A stretch of 13,590 nt of DNA from NCBI GenBank assembly GCA_013372875.1, contig JABXIW010000352.1, positions 1-13,590 of the forward strand. Reading direction: 5' to 3'. The translations under genes and the position numbers were made by a program. Shown here piece after piece: positions 7,718-13,590 of this stretch (the stretch's first letter is position 1; every line of letters begins with the position of its first letter). The stretch comes from Gammaproteobacteria bacterium. Lineage in GTDB: Bacteria; Pseudomonadota; Gammaproteobacteria; Enterobacterales; Kangiellaceae. The notes under the pieces are model-generated. The model searched no databases. It saw nothing but the letters and a program-made list of their open reading frames with translations, and was not told where the DNA came from.

Positions 7718-8481
7718 GCTCGCTCTCCTTGTGGGTCGTAAATAGCTGGCTGCCCGTCGATGTGGCTGGTGAAGCGTTCATCCATGCCGATGTAAAACAC
7801 ATGCGGCTTGGTCTCTTCATTGGGCTTTAGCACTTTGATGTCGTCTTGGTGCTTCGTAATTAAGCGACGGACTTCACTTGATGGATCATTCAAATCACCA
7901 ATCACGCGAGCGCCGCCCACGCAGGTTTCCACACAAGCGGGTAACAAACCTTGTTCTAAGCGGTGTGCACAGAAGGTGCATTTGTCTGCGGTGAGCGTGT
8001 CTTCATTGATAAAACGCGCATCGTAAGGGCAAGCTTGTACACAGTACGCGCAGGCGACGCAGCGACTCTTATCCACCATGACAATACCATCTTCGCGCTG
8101 AAAGGTTGCTTGAACGGGACAAACGGCTACGCACGGCGGGTTATCGCAGTGATTACAAAGCCGAGGTAGCATAAAGGCCTTTGCTTCTTGTGTGGTTGTG
8201 GAACCGTCATCGAGCGTGACTTCGTATTGTTTCACTGTGGTTCGGAACTGACCGATTGGCGCTTGGTTTTCAATACTGCAACCTACGGTGCACGCTTGGC
8301 AGCCGACGCATTTACGTAAATCGATCACCATGGCGTAACGTTTTCCGACTTGTCCTTTTCGGTCGGCGGATTGGTTATTGCGAATAACATTGCCCGCGGT
8401 TGCGGTGCCAATACCTGCAATGGGGATCAACGCGGCACCCGCTGTAATGGCGCTAAGAAAGCGACGTTTGGTGGAATCCAT
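7714..8481 (-). CDS. ttrB: Tetrathionate reductase iron-sulfur subunit TtrB
   Basis: This 255-residue four-cluster ferredoxin subunit carries electrons from TtrC to TtrA. Its sixteen cysteines fall into four groups: 58/61/64/68, 109/112/117/121, 141/144/147/151 and 168/171/183/187. This is the DMSO-reductase/NrfC pattern for four [4Fe-4S] clusters. An N-terminal twin-arginine-like signal (KRRFLSA, 5-11) followed by an Ala/Gly-rich hydrophobic stretch (about 12-30) places it in the periplasm with TtrA. The start is the ATG at 8481, preceded by AGGTGAG. It is the promoter-proximal gene of ttrBCA and is transcribed divergently from ttrS. Anaerobic control by an FNR-like site and induction by TtrR are predicted from the sites upstream. 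Confidence 0.94.
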   Translation of the reverse strand: MDSTKRRFLSAITAGAALIPIAGIGTATAGNVIRNNQSADRKGQVGKRYAMVIDLRKCVGCQACTVGCSIENQAPIGQFRTTVKQYEVTLDDGSTTTQEAKAFMLPRLCNHCDNPPCVAVCPVQATFQREDGIVMVDKSRCVACAYCVQACPYDARFINEDTLTADKCTFCAHRLEQGLLPACVETCVGGARVIGDLNDPSSEVRRLITKHQDDIKVLKPNEETKPHVFYIGMDERFTSHIDGQPAIYDPQGERA

Positions 8482-8521
8482 AACTCACCTGCTGTTAGTT
8501 GAATTTGAACTGACTGATTCC

Positions 8522-8527
8522 ATTGTG
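8522..8527 (-). promoter_or_regulatory. Predicted -10 element of the ttrBCA promoter
   Basis: CACAAT on the minus strand lies 25 nt after the GTGGAAATCCAC palindrome, matching the geometry at tsdB. It predicts a start near 8515 and a short leader of about 33 nt before the ttrB ATG. The -35 position (TATCGA) does not resemble TTGACA, which fits dependence on activators. TATATC immediately next to the palindrome is an alternative -10, but it would put the operator inside the promoter spacer. Confidence 0.45.
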
Positions 8528-8552
8528 AGAAATGCGCTGCGAGGTCGATATA

Positions 8553-8564
8553 GTGGATTTCCAC
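8553..8564 (-). promoter_or_regulatory. Putative TtrR operator upstream of ttrB
   Basis: The perfect palindrome GTGGAttTCCAC lies in the 178-bp ttrB-ttrS divergent region. The same 12 bases occur upstream of tsdB. The predicted centre is about -43.5 from the ttrB start, typical of an activator touching RNA polymerase. Assignment to TtrR is inference from the shared occurrence. Confidence 0.6.
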
Positions 8565-8579
8565 ATACCCAGATCAAAG

Positions 8580-8593
8580 TTGATCTAAAACAA
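8580..8593. promoter_or_regulatory. FNR-like site in the ttrB-ttrS divergent region
   Basis: TTGATctaaAACAA matches the FNR consensus TTGAT-N4-ATCAA at 9 of 10 fixed positions. Its centre (8586.5) is 28 bp from the TtrR box and about 71.5 bp upstream of the predicted ttrB start, an accepted class I FNR position. Towards ttrS it would lie near -43 relative to a start following TATTCT at 8618-8623. Salmonella ttrBCA is known to need FNR, which supports the reading. CRP could recognise a related sequence. Confidence 0.6.
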
Positions 8594-8617
8594 ATGTGGT
8601 TTACGGAAGGTAGCTGT

Positions 8618-8623
8618 TATTCT
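8618..8623 (+). promoter_or_regulatory. Possible -10 element of the ttrSR promoter
   Basis: TATTCT is the best -10-like hexamer between the FNR-like site and the chosen ttrS start. It would put that site at about -43.5. No good -35 is visible. This is a weak candidate based on position. Confidence 0.25.
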
Positions 8624-8659
8624 TGCTTCATTATTTTCGAAGGAACGATTCGACTCATC

Positions 8660-10495
8660 ATGAACAAAACGCCACGGTTGCTTCAGTTTTGGATTCTGTG
8701 CTTGGTTGTCTTTGCATCTTTAGCTCAGGGCGCTGTTTCTGAACAAGAATATCTGCAAGGAATGCAGCAGCAAAAGACGGTGCAGCCAGAAGCCAAGCAG
8801 AAAGTCGAAGTGGGCGTGTTAGCGATACGTGGTCACCTTTATGCCGAGCAGAGATGGCAACCGACCATCGATTGGCTCAACCAGCAAATCTCGGATGTGT
8901 ACTTTGAACTGCACCCTCTCAATTTGGACGAAATGGGGGAGGCGGTGAAGTTTCAGACCATGGACTTCATCTTAACCAACCCAGGTCAGGCTGTGCGCTT
9001 GGGCAGACAATATGCGTTGTCATGGATGGCAACATTGACGGGGCGCGCACCGCAAAACTCGAACTATAGCATTGGTTCTGCGCTGGTGGTTCGGGCAAAT
9101 TCGCCATACCAAACATTAAAAGATGTTTCTGGATTTCCTGTCGCGGCAGTGTCCGAAAAAGCGTTTGGTGGTCATCTGACCCTGCGCTATCAAATCGTGG
9201 AAATGGGACTCGATCCGAATGACTTTTTTGCGGATGTTCGCTATCTCGGTTTTCCAATTGATGCCAACCTCTACCAACTACGTGACGGCAATGTTGAAGC
9301 CGCTGTCGTGCCTGCTTGTCTACTGGAACAGATGCAAAATGAAGGTCTGTTACAGCACGGTGATTTTCGAGTCTTAAACCAACAGCCAAATGAACATTCT
9401 TCGTGCGCCGTTTCTACGCCGTTATATCCAAACTGGTCGTTTGCCAAAACAGAACGCGGCTCGTCTCTTCTGGCGAAAAAAATCGCGCAAGTCTTGCTTG
9501 CTATGCCACCAGAGCACGCCGCCATTATTGCCGCTGGCGCGTCAGGCTGGACATCGCCCGTTAGCTTGTTGAGCATTGATAAACTCTATCAGGCGTTGGA
9601 TTTACATCCATTGCAGCAACCTTGGTGGAGTGAGGCGCTGCGCTGGTTGCGCAGTCATCAAGAATGGGCATGGGCACTGTTCATGTTTGTGATTGTATTG
9701 AACGCGTACCACTTTTGGCTTGAGTATCGTTTTAGCAAAAGCAAACAAGCATTAGAGCTGACATCGCTAAGGCTGAAAGAGAAAAGCGAGCAGTTAGAAC
9801 ATTCACAAAGAGTGGCGATTGTCGGGGAAATTGGCAGCAGTCTGGCTCATGAATTAAATCAACCGCTGGCAGCCATTCGTAATTACAGTGAAGGTGGGTT
9901 GCTGCGTCTTGCAAAGAAGCGTCCGCATGAAGATATTGTGCCTGTGCTAGAGAAAATACAGGGGCAAGTGGAACGAGCCGATGCCATCATTCAGCGTTTA
10001 AGAACGTTGATACGCAAACGCAGTGTTGATAAGGCATCATGCGATATTCAAGCCTTGATTGTAGACACCATTGAGCTGCTTCATTTTCGAATGCAAAAGC
10101 AGAACGTCGCCATTGTGACCAGCGTTGAAGGGGAGATACGTCCTCTACTGGCAGACTCCGTGGGCGTTCAGCAGGTTTTGGTTAATGTGATCAACAACGC
10201 CATTGATGCGTGTGCTTTGTTTCAGGAGAAATACCACTCTTCGGGCTACCAAGGTAAAATTGCCCTGCATTGTGATTACCAAGTGAACCAGCTTTCTATT
10301 CGCATATTGGATAACGGCACTGGGTTACAACAAGATAATCCGACCCAAGCTTTTGTGAGCTCTAAAGCCGAAGGACTTGGGTTAGGGCTGGCGATTTGTC
10401 GTGACGTAATGGAAATGCACGGCGGCGAGTTTCTCATTGCTTCGACCACGCCGCACGGCTGTTTGGTTGAGCTTGTGTTTCCTTATCAAAACTAA
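8660..10495 (+). CDS. ttrS: Tetrathionate sensor histidine kinase TtrS
   Basis: From the ATG at 8660 the protein is 611 residues. A signal/anchor segment (about 7-24) leads into a periplasmic PhnD-like substrate-binding domain (about 49-320). Then come a transmembrane helix (336-358), a short coiled linker (about 362-385), and a kinase core. The core has H-box His397 (SSLAHELNQPLAAIRNY), N-box Asn513 (INNAIDA), G1 DNGTG (551-555) and G2 GLGLGLA (572-578). Family knowledge says TtrS detects tetrathionate and phosphorylates TtrR. The open frame extends upstream to 8378, but that would cross the regulatory region and ttrB. The 8660 start gives a proper export signal, although the nearest Shine-Dalgarno (GAAGGA) is 15 nt away. 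Two periplasmic cysteines, Cys220 and Cys249, stand out in the sensor domain. It is divergent from ttrBCA, with ttrR 20 nt downstream. Confidence 0.92.
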   Translation: MNKTPRLLQFWILCLVVFASLAQGAVSEQEYLQGMQQQKTVQPEAKQKVEVGVLAIRGHLYAEQRWQPTIDWLNQQISDVYFELHPLNLDEMGEAVKFQTMDFILTNPGQAVRLGRQYALSWMATLTGRAPQNSNYSIGSALVVRANSPYQTLKDVSGFPVAAVSEKAFGGHLTLRYQIVEMGLDPNDFFADVRYLGFPIDANLYQLRDGNVEAAVVPACLLEQMQNEGLLQHGDFRVLNQQPNEHSSCAVSTPLYPNWSFAKTERGSSLLAKKIAQVLLAMPPEHAAIIAAGASGWTSPVSLLSIDKLYQALDLHPLQQPWWSEALRWLRSHQEWAWALFMFVIVLNAYHFWLEYRFSKSKQALELTSLRLKEKSEQLEHSQRVAIVGEIGSSLAHELNQPLAAIRNYSEGGLLRLAKKRPHEDIVPVLEKIQGQVERADAIIQRLRTLIRKRSVDKASCDIQALIVDTIELLHFRMQKQNVAIVTSVEGEIRPLLADSVGVQQVLVNVINNAIDACALFQEKYHSSGYQGKIALHCDYQVNQLSIRILDNGTGLQQDNPTQAFVSSKAEGLGLGLAICRDVMEMHGGEFLIASTTPHGCLVELVFPYQN

Positions 10496-10515
10496 TCGGT
10501 ATTTAGGAGCAGTTA

Positions 10516-11127
10516 ATGATCAGCAGTGAAAAGCAGCTGCCTGTTTATGTGGTTGACGATGATGAATCGGTACGTGATTCGCTGGCTTTTATGCTGGAGG
10601 AGCATGACTTTAACGTGACGACTTTTGCTGATGGGCAATCTTTTCTCGACGAAGTTAACATTCATCAGGCCGGATGCGTGATCCTTGATAGCCGAATGCC
10701 TAACCTTCGTGGTCAGCAAGTTCATCAATTTTTGAATGAGGCGCACAGCCCATTAGCGGTGATTTATCTGACCGGTCATGGTGATGTACCGATGGCGGTC
10801 GATGCGTTGCAAGCTGGGGCGGTCAACTTTTTCCAAAAACCAGTCAAAGGCGATGAACTGGCTCAAGCAATATTACATGGTCAGATGGAGTCCGCGGCGA
10901 GCCTCGATATGGTGGCGGCAAGAGCGGCGTATGAATCACTAACGCCGCGCGAAAAAGATATCTTACGTTTGATCATTGCTGGTAAGCGCAATATTCGAAT
11001 TGCGGATGAGCTGTGCATTGCAATGAGAACGGTGGAAGTTCATCGAGCCAGCTTACTGAAAAAGTTCTCAGCCAAAACCGTCGCAGAATTGGCCTATATT
11101 TATGGCAAGTTGGAGAATCCCATCTAG
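10516..11127 (+). CDS. ttrR: Tetrathionate response regulator TtrR (FixJ/NarL type)
   Basis: TtrR has 203 residues. An N-terminal receiver domain (about 8-125) carries acidic pocket Asp14-Asp15, phosphoacceptor Asp58 (ILDSRMP), the threonine switch Thr86 and conserved Lys108 (QKPVKG). A C-terminal LuxR-type helix-turn-helix (about 138-198) begins LTPREKDILRLI and includes the recognition region around MRTVEVHRASLLKKF. It is the partner of TtrS, encoded 20 nt downstream with a strong AGGAG ribosome site. As a FixJ-like activator it should bind a short palindrome near the -40 region of its target promoters. The two GTGGAAATCCAC boxes fit that expectation. It converges on the lysR gene with only 19 bp between them. 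Confidence 0.93.
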   Translation: MISSEKQLPVYVVDDDESVRDSLAFMLEEHDFNVTTFADGQSFLDEVNIHQAGCVILDSRMPNLRGQQVHQFLNEAHSPLAVIYLTGHGDVPMAVDALQAGAVNFFQKPVKGDELAQAILHGQMESAASLDMVAARAAYESLTPREKDILRLIIAGKRNIRIADELCIAMRTVEVHRASLLKKFSAKTVAELAYIYGKLENPI

Positions 11128-11142
11128 CGAGAGCTGAGCTGT

Positions 11143-11157
11143 AAGATTAGGAATCTT
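11143..11157. terminator. Small hairpin between convergent ttrR and lysR
   Basis: AAGATT-AGG-AATCTT is a perfect 6-bp inverted repeat overlapping the last codons of the lysR gene. It is AT-rich with a 3-nt loop and no clear U-tract, so it is at best a weak bidirectional terminator. No better candidate lies in the 19-bp gap. Confidence 0.25.
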
Positions 11158-12043
11158 CAAACTTCTGTTTGATGAAATCGATAAAAGTTCGCAGTCGTTT
11201 CGGTTGATAGCGATCTCGATGGAATATGGCGGAAAAGGGCACCGACGGGATTTCCCAATCTGGCATCACTTTTATCAGTTGGCCTAGCTCCACTTCTTCT
11301 GCACAGTAACTCAGTGGAACACGAATAATGCCGTTGCCGTGCAGCGCGCCCATGACTAACGCTCGTCCATTTTTACAGCGCAAGTTGCCTTTTACGACCA
11401 CATCGGCGTGGTCATTTGGGTTCTCTGCTTTACGATAGTTCCAACGCGTAACCGAACCAGTCAGAGTTCGATGTTCGGCCAGCTCTTTTGGGTGTTTTGG
11501 CATGCCATATTGCTGCACATAGCTCGGGCTTGCGAGCGTGACCATGTCAACCGTCATCAGCTTGCGAGCAACAAACCCTGCATCATCCAATTCCCCCATG
11601 CGAAATGCGACATCAAACTGATCTTCAATCAAATCAATACGAGGCGAAGAAAAGTCCAAATCAATGCTGACGTTCGGGTACTGTTGCATAAACTCACACA
11701 CGTATTTGGCGATGATGTCTTCGCCGATGTAGCCACCCACACAGTTCACTCGAATCACGCCGCGAATCTCTTGAGTATCATCGACGGCGGCAATCAACGC
11801 TTGGTCGATGTCTCGTAAAGCTTTTTCACAGTCGTGATAAAATCGCTCGCCGGCATGAGTTAAACGCAGCGTGCGTGTGGTTCGGTTGAGTAGTGTCACG
11901 CCCATTTGCGCTTCAAGTCCGCTGATTTGGCGAGAAACGTGAGAACGAGAAACGGAAAGAGCTTCCGCCGCTTTGGTGAAGTTGCCAAGTTGGGCGATCA
12001 AAACAAACGAGCGAATGTCGGCGAGATTAACTTTATTGAGCAT
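11147..12043 (-). CDS. LysR-family transcriptional regulator, target unknown
   Basis: The chosen ATG at 12043 gives 298 residues, the usual LysR length. A TTG 54 nt upstream would add an 18-residue extension unlike the family. The N-terminal winged helix-turn-helix (about 5-64) contains LADIRSFVLIAQLGNFTKAA and the recognition helix region SRSHVSRQISGLE. The rest (about 90-295) is the periplasmic-binding-like effector domain, of the CrgA/AaeR-like subgroup judging from NRTTRTLRLT and the general layout. The ligand cannot be predicted. The gene is divergent from the small-protein/scsB pair across a 140-bp region, the classic LysR arrangement, so that pair is the first candidate target. It is convergent with ttrR, so a role in tetrathionate respiration is not indicated. 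No clear ribosome binding site precedes the ATG. Confidence 0.88.
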   Translation of the reverse strand: MLNKVNLADIRSFVLIAQLGNFTKAAEALSVSRSHVSRQISGLEAQMGVTLLNRTTRTLRLTHAGERFYHDCEKALRDIDQALIAAVDDTQEIRGVIRVNCVGGYIGEDIIAKYVCEFMQQYPNVSIDLDFSSPRIDLIEDQFDVAFRMGELDDAGFVARKLMTVDMVTLASPSYVQQYGMPKHPKELAEHRTLTGSVTRWNYRKAENPNDHADVVVKGNLRCKNGRALVMGALHGNGIIRVPLSYCAEEVELGQLIKVMPDWEIPSVPFSAIFHRDRYQPKRLRTFIDFIKQKFEDS

Positions 12044-12124
12044 AATGAGCGTGTTGCAAAAAGCGATGGGTTTAAGGTTATCACAATTATTTACCAATCA
12101 TATCGGCAAGCAAGGTCGAACGAC

Positions 12125-12152
12125 TTGAGCTTTACGACAACTTGCGTATTAT
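12125..12152 (+). promoter_or_regulatory. Predicted promoter of the small-protein/scsB operon
   Basis: TTGAGC (12125-12130) and TATTAT (12147-12152) are separated by 16 bp, a reasonable sigma-70 promoter. Transcription would start near 12159, giving a leader of about 25 nt. It lies in the lysR divergent region, so control by that regulator is plausible. I saw no unambiguous LysR box. Confidence 0.42.
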
Positions 12153-12183
12153 TTTCTGCGTTTCCATCTTTATCTGACTTTTT

Positions 12184-12582
12184 ATGAGCTTATTGATTTC
12201 ACGACAAGGCACGCCTCAAAAGCGCGCGAAATGGCTGCTAGCAATGATTGGCTGGGTCATCGTCGTGTGTCTGATGCAAAATTCTGGTTTGGTTTCGGCA
12301 TGCTCGATGAGTGATGACCAAACCTTGGTTTCTGCTTTATCTAGCGATGATGCTCATGTTGTGAAAGCTGATAAAGTCAAAGAGCCGAGTAAGTGTGAAC
12401 TGTCTGAAAAGTTGATTCAGTTTACCCAGCATCAGCTCGAAGCCTTCATTGTCGTTTTGTTCATTGGTATTGTTTTAGCCGCAGTTTGGCGATGCAGTGC
12501 CTTTGTTAACGCAAGGCAATGGACTGAGCCCATCTACGACAAACATCGAATTCATCTTACCTTTTGTGTGTTCCGAGAATGA
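12184..12582 (+). CDS. Small membrane or lipoprotein encoded upstream of scsB (function unknown)
   Basis: I do not recognise a defined family for this 132-residue protein. A basic N-terminus (RQGTPQKRAK) precedes a hydrophobic segment (about 17-38) ending in LVSAC. That fits a lipobox with Cys40, or else an uncleaved membrane helix. A polar, acidic stretch with Cys71 follows (about 41-85), then a second hydrophobic helix (about 86-103) and a basic tail ending HLTFCVFRE. It sits 61 nt upstream of scsB on the same strand. It occupies the place of the small scsA gene in the Salmonella scsABCD copper-tolerance cluster, but sequence equivalence is not shown. The cysteines outside the membrane would suit a thiol partner of ScsB. 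No clear ribosome binding site precedes the ATG, so the start is uncertain. Confidence 0.6.
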   Translation: MSLLISRQGTPQKRAKWLLAMIGWVIVVCLMQNSGLVSACSMSDDQTLVSALSSDDAHVVKADKVKEPSKCELSEKLIQFTQHQLEAFIVVLFIGIVLAAVWRCSAFVNARQWTEPIYDKHRIHLTFCVFRE

Positions 12583-12625
12583 CAAGTGATTCTGGCCGAA
12601 AACGCCAGCCATTTTCTACACTTGT
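12582..12625 (+). other. Nested inverted repeats between the small gene and scsB
   Basis: Two concentric stems lie in the 61-nt spacer: an outer 7-bp ACAAGTG (12582-12588) with CACTTGT (12619-12625), and an inner 5-bp CTGGC (12592-12596) with GCCAG (12604-12608). The structure ends 8 nt before the scsB AGGA ribosome site. It could set the expression ratio of the two genes as an attenuator or mRNA-stability element. The partial U-run ATTTTCT after the inner stem allows weak termination. Confidence 0.35.
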
Positions 12626-12643
12626 TGTTAATTAGGAATCACT

Positions 12644-13590
12644 ATGAATCACATTACTAAAGCGACTCAACTCGCGTCCATATTCTTTATGGCGTTGGTG
12701 TTGGGTTTGTTCTCTCTTACTCTCTCGGCGCAAACTACTGACACGGGATGGATGACCAATCCACAGCATCCGCCTGTGCAAACGCGTTTTGTTTTGACTG
12801 GTCAGCAAGATCCGCAAGCAAAAACGCTCACTGGTTATTTGGATGTTAAGCTGAGCGGAGACTGGAAAACTTATTGGCGATCGCCGGGCGAGGGTGGTGT
12901 CGCGCCATCGATAGATTGGCAAAACTCGCAAAACCTAAGCAAGGTTGATTGGCAATGGCCATATCCGCAAAAGTTCGAGTTATTGGGCATTGAGACTCTC
13001 GGTTACAAAGGCGACACTTTGTTCCCAATGACGCTGCATATCGACGATATGTCGAAACCCGTCACGATTGATGCAGTACTCACGCTCTCTTCCTGCACCA
13101 CCATCTGTGTGTTGACGGACTATCAAATTCAACTGACCTTCCTGCCTTCTGAGCTGCAAATCGACGAGCAGGTGATGTTCAGTTACGCCCAAGCGGGGAG
13201 CAATGTGCCCCAGCCATCGCCGTTTATTGATGTCACTCAAGCAAGTTGGGATGCAAACCAATCGAAGTTGCAAATCAAGCTCACGAACACTCAAGGTTGG
13301 AACCAACCACAAGTGCTGGTGGATGGTGTCGATGAGGCAACGCGAGACTATAGCTTCAAGCTTGAAGGTATGCATCAAGAGGGAAATACCGTTACCGCGA
13401 GCTATTTGGTGGATACTTGGTTAGGCGATGTGGAGTTAAGTGATCAGTCGCTGTTTGTGACCATCAAAGACGCCAACTTGTTGGCAGAAGAAACCACTCA
13501 AGCAATAGCCGAGGCGATAGTAGACCCACTGCCGAGCACGTCTGTAGTGAGTATTTTTCTGTTCGCTTTGCTCGGTGGTTTGATTCTCAA
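12644..13590 (+). CDS. scsB: ScsB/DsbD-like protein-disulfide reductase, N-terminal part (cut by window edge)
   Basis: The first 315 codons are visible. A signal peptide (about 1-29, cleaved near LSA/QT) is followed by the periplasmic N-terminal domain of ScsB-type DsbD relatives. It carries Cys151 and Cys155 in SSCTTICVL, the C-x3-C pair that hands electrons to periplasmic partners. The first membrane helix begins at about 299 (SVVSIFLFALLGGL), and the remaining membrane and thioredoxin-like domains lie beyond the edge. ScsB moves reducing power from cytoplasmic thioredoxin across the membrane to ScsC-type proteins, and the scs genes were named for suppressing copper sensitivity. The ATG has an AGGA site 6 nt upstream. 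It lies downstream of the small membrane gene and is probably co-transcribed with it. Ordinary DsbD is less likely given the large N-terminal region and the CTTIC motif. Confidence 0.82.
   Translation, partial: MNHITKATQLASIFFMALVLGLFSLTLSAQTTDTGWMTNPQHPPVQTRFVLTGQQDPQAKTLTGYLDVKLSGDWKTYWRSPGEGGVAPSIDWQNSQNLSKVDWQWPYPQKFELLGIETLGYKGDTLFPMTLHIDDMSKPVTIDAVLTLSSCTTICVLTDYQIQLTFLPSELQIDEQVMFSYAQAGSNVPQPSPFIDVTQASWDANQSKLQIKLTNTQGWNQPQVLVDGVDEATRDYSFKLEGMHQEGNTVTASYLVDTWLGDVELSDQSLFVTIKDANLLAEETTQAIAEAIVDPLPSTSVVSIFLFALLGGLIL

Noticed and set aside
8594..8605. A further TtrR half-site (TGTGGTTTAC) beside the FNR-like site
   Set aside because: Only the GTGG half is kept and the other arm is absent, so it is not called as an operator.
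8378..8659. N-terminal extension of TtrS
   Set aside because: It would overlap ttrB and the shared regulatory sites, and would place 94 odd residues before a normal signal peptide.
12044..12097. 18-residue N-terminal extension of the LysR protein from a TTG codon
   Set aside because: LysR proteins begin a few residues before the helix-turn-helix; the ATG at 12043 gives the standard length.
1..13590. Mobile elements, CRISPR arrays, tRNA or rRNA genes
   Set aside because: I read both strands for transposase-like frames, spaced direct repeats and tRNA-like folds and saw none that could be supported.

Overview
The window reads as chromosomal DNA of a marine gammaproteobacterium, most likely a Vibrio (Harveyi-clade style). 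This is inferred from protein flavour, moderate GC and gene content; no marker gene proves it. There are no tRNAs, rRNAs, CRISPR arrays, transposases or obvious integration scars. It looks like a stable metabolic island between housekeeping-type genes.

Layout. (1) Positions 1-1326, minus: a PqiA/LetA-type membrane protein, 3' end cut off. (2) 1327-1630: non-coding stretch with a hairpin terminator. (3) 1631-8481, minus: a tetrathionate respiration block. Its transcription order is ttrB (Fe-S subunit), ttrC (membrane quinol anchor), ttrA (molybdenum catalytic subunit), then a gap with its own promoter, then a c4-type dihaem cytochrome (TsdB-like) and a dihaem TsdA-family thiosulfate dehydrogenase/tetrathionate reductase. 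(4) 8660-11127, plus: the divergent two-component system ttrS-ttrR. (5) 11147-12043, minus: a LysR-family regulator. (6) 12184 to the right edge, plus: a small membrane or lipoprotein gene followed by the start of scsB, a DsbD-like thiol:disulfide interchange protein of the Scs (suppressor of copper sensitivity) type.

How it works together. TtrS probably senses tetrathionate in the periplasm and phosphorylates TtrR. TtrR would activate ttrBCA, so that quinol electrons pass through TtrC and TtrB to the bis-MGD site of TtrA. A separate soluble periplasmic route (TsdB/TsdA) handles the same thiosulfate/tetrathionate couple.

The most interesting observation is regulatory. The same 12-bp palindrome (GTGGAAATCCAC) lies upstream of both ttrB and tsdB, in both cases exactly 25 nt ahead of an xACAAT -10-like hexamer. 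This predicts a TtrR operator and one regulon containing two unrelated tetrathionate enzymes. An FNR-like site sits 28 bp upstream of the box, centre to centre, at the ttrB promoter only. This suggests that only the molybdoenzyme branch has the direct anaerobic input.
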